A stretch of 31,750 bases of DNA. Origin: a virus. Shown here one piece after another: positions 30,304 through 31,750 of this stretch. The translations under genes were made by a program, and so were the position numbers. Numbering within the stretch: the first letter of the stretch is position 1; the number at the start of each line of letters is the position of its first letter. The notes below the pieces were generated by a model, which was given only the letters and a program-made list of their open reading frames with translations, ran no database searches and was not told the origin of the DNA. The stretch lies in the IMG/VR virus record IMGVR_UViG_3300000230_000006, positions 9,842 to 41,591 of that record, one strand, 5' to 3'.

Positions 30304-31398
30304 ATGAAACTAATTAGGTCAACCAAGTGTAGTCTGAAATTCAGTACACAGAAAAAGAAGAATGAGTTGTTAATCATCTTAGACGAGTACTCTAAGGTGG
30401 TTAACTTCTTCATCAACTATTTCTGGTTAAATCCTACTATCATGAGCAAAGGTAGTCTACTAAAACCTGTTGTTGACTTACCACAAGAATCTTGGCTATC
30501 TGCACGATTACGTAAAGTTGCTGCACGAGAAGCAATTGATATGATTAACGCCAGCAAAGAACGTTGGAAGAATAAAGCAGTTATCCCTGTTCATAAAGGT
30601 AATCGGATGTACGTGAGTTGTACCATTGCTGATTTGATACCAAGTAAACTATCTACTGAGTTTGATGCTTGGTTACACCTTGCATCAATCGGTAATAAGA
30701 AAATATTAGACCTACCGATTAAGTATCATAAGCACTTTAATAAGTATAACCTAACAGGTAAACGTCTGAACTCGTATATTATCACCAAGAACTATGTTCA
30801 GTTCAGTTTTGAGATAATTACACTACCAAAACGTGAAGGAAAACTTTGCATCGGTATTGATACTGGTATTAATGCATTAGCATCGTTGAATAATGGTAAG
30901 CAGTATGGTTTAGATATTAAGGAATATATTGAACGAGTTAAGCGTTGTGTACAGGGGAGTAAAGGATATTACGTGGCAAAACGAGCGTTGAAGCAACGTA
31001 TCGATGAGGTTGCCATTGAAATAGTAAATACAGAGAACCCAGATTTAATAGTTGTAGAAAAACTAAAGAGTATGGGCAAAAAGTCAAAAGCCAAACGTTT
31101 ATTGGCTAAAAGTATTAGACGTTCTATCGGAACATGGAATTGGAAGTACTGGTTGAAAAGGTTGGAAGCACAGTGTGAGACTAATCGTATTAGTTTTCGC
31201 AGTGTAGCACCTTATTACACCAGTACGACCTGTCCTGTTTGTGGTCACTCTGATAGGGGGAATCGATTGGGAGAAGTATTCTTGTGTCTAAAGTGTGGTC
31301 ACAAAGACAATGCAGATATTAACGCTGGCAAGAATATTTTGAATCGATTTCTCACAGGACAATACGGTGTCTGTTACAAAGAAGTTAGTCTGATTTAG
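30304..31398 (+). CDS. tnpB: TnpB RNA-guided nuclease
   Basis: A 364-residue protein with the RuvC and zinc-finger architecture of TnpB. The catalytic acids are LCIGIDTGINALASL (D186), LIVVEKLKSMG (E252) and DNADINAGKNI (D338). The zinc ribbon is CPVCG ... CLKCG (C310, C313, C328, C331), and VAPYYTSTTCP is the usual lead-in. All three acids and all four cysteines are present, so the nuclease may be active; the length is near the usual 370-400. TnpB uses an RNA made from the 3' end of its own gene and the element's right end as a guide, and cuts next to a short motif matching the element's left-end flank. Here that guide would read into the tRNA gene at 31500. Confidence 0.93.
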   Translation: MKLIRSTKCSLKFSTQKKKNELLIILDEYSKVVNFFINYFWLNPTIMSKGSLLKPVVDLPQESWLSARLRKVAAREAIDMINASKERWKNKAVIPVHKGNRMYVSCTIADLIPSKLSTEFDAWLHLASIGNKKILDLPIKYHKHFNKYNLTGKRLNSYIITKNYVQFSFEIITLPKREGKLCIGIDTGINALASLNNGKQYGLDIKEYIERVKRCVQGSKGYYVAKRALKQRIDEVAIEIVNTENPDLIVVEKLKSMGKKSKAKRLLAKSIRRSIGTWNWKYWLKRLEAQCETNRISFRSVAPYYTSTTCPVCGHSDRGNRLGEVFLCLKCGHKDNADINAGKNILNRFLTGQYGVCYKEVSLI

Positions 31399-31499
31399 TC
31401 TATTAGTAGATTTTGTTAGATTAATTTTAACGGTGCAAAACATATATCGGAAGGTATGTGAAGCAAGATGTTCTGAATACGTAATAGGAATGCCTTGAA
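31300..31499 (+). ncRNA. Expected TnpB guide (omega/re) RNA region
   Basis: In TnpB elements the guide RNA spans the 3' end of tnpB and the sequence to the right end. The 101 non-coding bases after the stop hold possible short stems (for instance ACATA/TATGT around 31440-31460) and no gene. The boundaries and guide are not visible directly; this entry rests on family knowledge. Confidence 0.35.
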
Positions 31500-31573
31500 A
31501 GACTCGTAGTTTATATTGGTGTGAATACCCTCTCGCATGGGGGTGGTTGCTGGTTCGAATCCAGTGGGGTCTG
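31500..31573 (+). tRNA. tRNA of uncertain identity (Cys GCA or Ala CGC)
   Basis: The acceptor AGACTCG/GGGGTCT pairs in 6 of 7 positions, the D-arm is GTTT/GAAT, and the T-arm is GCTGG/CCAGT with loop TTCGAAT. The anticodon arm ACCCTCTCGCATGGGGGT can be read with loop TCGCATG (GCA, but C instead of T before it) or CTCGCAT (CGC, but a mismatched stem end). It directly abuts the IS607-type element. Confidence 0.6.
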
Positions 31574-31645
31574 CAAAATTACCGTTTTAACAGTAAATTA
31601 TCACATATTTTGTAATATATTGCACTTTTTAGTGTATTTTTAAAT

Positions 31646-31728
31646 GCTGGCTTATACAAGTGGCTAAAGTAAGCACCCTTTCAAGGTGTTACCGTAAGGT
31701 TTCGTGGATTCGAATTCCACAGTCAGTA
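31646..31728 (+). tRNA. tRNA with long variable arm and UUC (Glu) anticodon
   Basis: The acceptor GCTGGCT/AGTCAGT pairs (two G-T pairs), the D-stem is 3 bp (TAC/GTA), the anticodon stem is GCACC/GGTGT with loop CTTTCAA (anticodon TTC), and the T-arm is GTGGA/TCCAC with loop TTCGAAT. The 14-base variable arm can form ACC-GTAA-GGT. It shows the same unexpected combination as the tRNA at 24402. Confidence 0.75.
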
Positions 31729-31750
31729 CAATTTATTTTCATCATTTCAC

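Larger units (their letters stand above)
29114..31499 (+). mobile_element. IS607-type element with TnpA, TnpB and two small genes (ends uncertain)
   Basis: Four genes in one direction, with a serine recombinase near the left end and TnpB at the right. The recombinase and TnpB genes look richer in G and C than their neighbours. IS607 elements lack terminal inverted repeats, so the ends cannot be read directly. The left end lies between tRNA-Asp (ends 29009) and 29114; the right end must lie between 31398 and the tRNA that starts at 31500. Confidence 0.75.

Noticed and set aside
22902-30345. AGTCTGAAATTCAG occurs both in the small-RNA region (22902-22915) and at the start of tnpB (about 30331-30344)
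   Set aside because: A 14-base match in AT-rich sequence within a coding region is likely chance; the flanks do not match.
1-31750. Recoded stop codons, as in some large gut phages of Bacteroidetes
   Set aside because: Recognisable proteins end at TAA, TAG or TGA at normal lengths, and no suppressor tRNA anticodon is seen.

Overview
The window is an AT-rich segment of a tailed-phage genome with T4-type head genes. Its host is probably a member of the Bacteroidetes. Reading leftward on the minus strand, the order is terminase large subunit (gp17-like), portal (gp20-like), an unknown protein, prohead protease (gp21-like), prohead core/scaffold (gp22-like) and major capsid protein (gp23-like, cut by the window edge), which is the T4 order. 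The host inference rests on several sites matching the Bacteroidetes housekeeping promoter (TTTG, about 19-21 bp, TAnnTTTG). Most late-type transcription units carry a second, phage-specific motif, GTATTTATA, about 10-55 bases upstream of the start codon and always in the same orientation relative to the gene.

Layout. (1) 1-14836: head and packaging genes on the minus strand, interrupted by an inverted plus-strand block (3363-9793) with a very large baseplate/tail-hub-like protein and a two-domain peptidoglycan hydrolase, closed by a terminator. (2) 14837-22802: a broken GIY-YIG homing endonuclease, an acidic low-complexity structural protein, a nucleotidyltransferase-fold protein, small unknown proteins and a LamG-like structural protein. 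(3) 22803-24563: a structured small RNA with its own late promoter and terminator, then an early promoter, a 25-codon Pro/Gln/His-rich leader peptide, a terminator with a competing antiterminator, and a tRNA cluster for Pro, His and Gln, invaded by a homing endonuclease gene on the other strand. (4) 24609-27652: a cyclic-phosphate-processing receiver-domain protein, a large unknown protein and three proteins that share an N-terminal module reminiscent of T4 capsid-targeting sequences. (5) 27653-29009: a second copy of the early promoter, a second short leader-like peptide with tandem Asp codons, a second terminator with a possible antiterminator, and two tRNA-Asp genes separated by an HNH endonuclease gene that carries a frameshift at an A AAA AAA heptamer. 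(6) 29010-31728: an IS607-type element (serine recombinase, two small unknown genes, TnpB RNA-guided nuclease) lying directly against a further tRNA gene, and a last tRNA with a long variable arm.

The most interesting proposal is that two phage tRNA operons are controlled by ribosome-stalling attenuators. In each, a short leader peptide contains codons for the amino acids carried by the tRNAs encoded downstream, followed by an intrinsic terminator and a sequence inside the leader that can pair with the terminator's 5' arm. The virion genes and the tRNA regions would then be switched by different signals: the phage late motif for the former and host-type promoters plus translational sensing for the latter. 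All functional statements come from reading the sequence without database searches.
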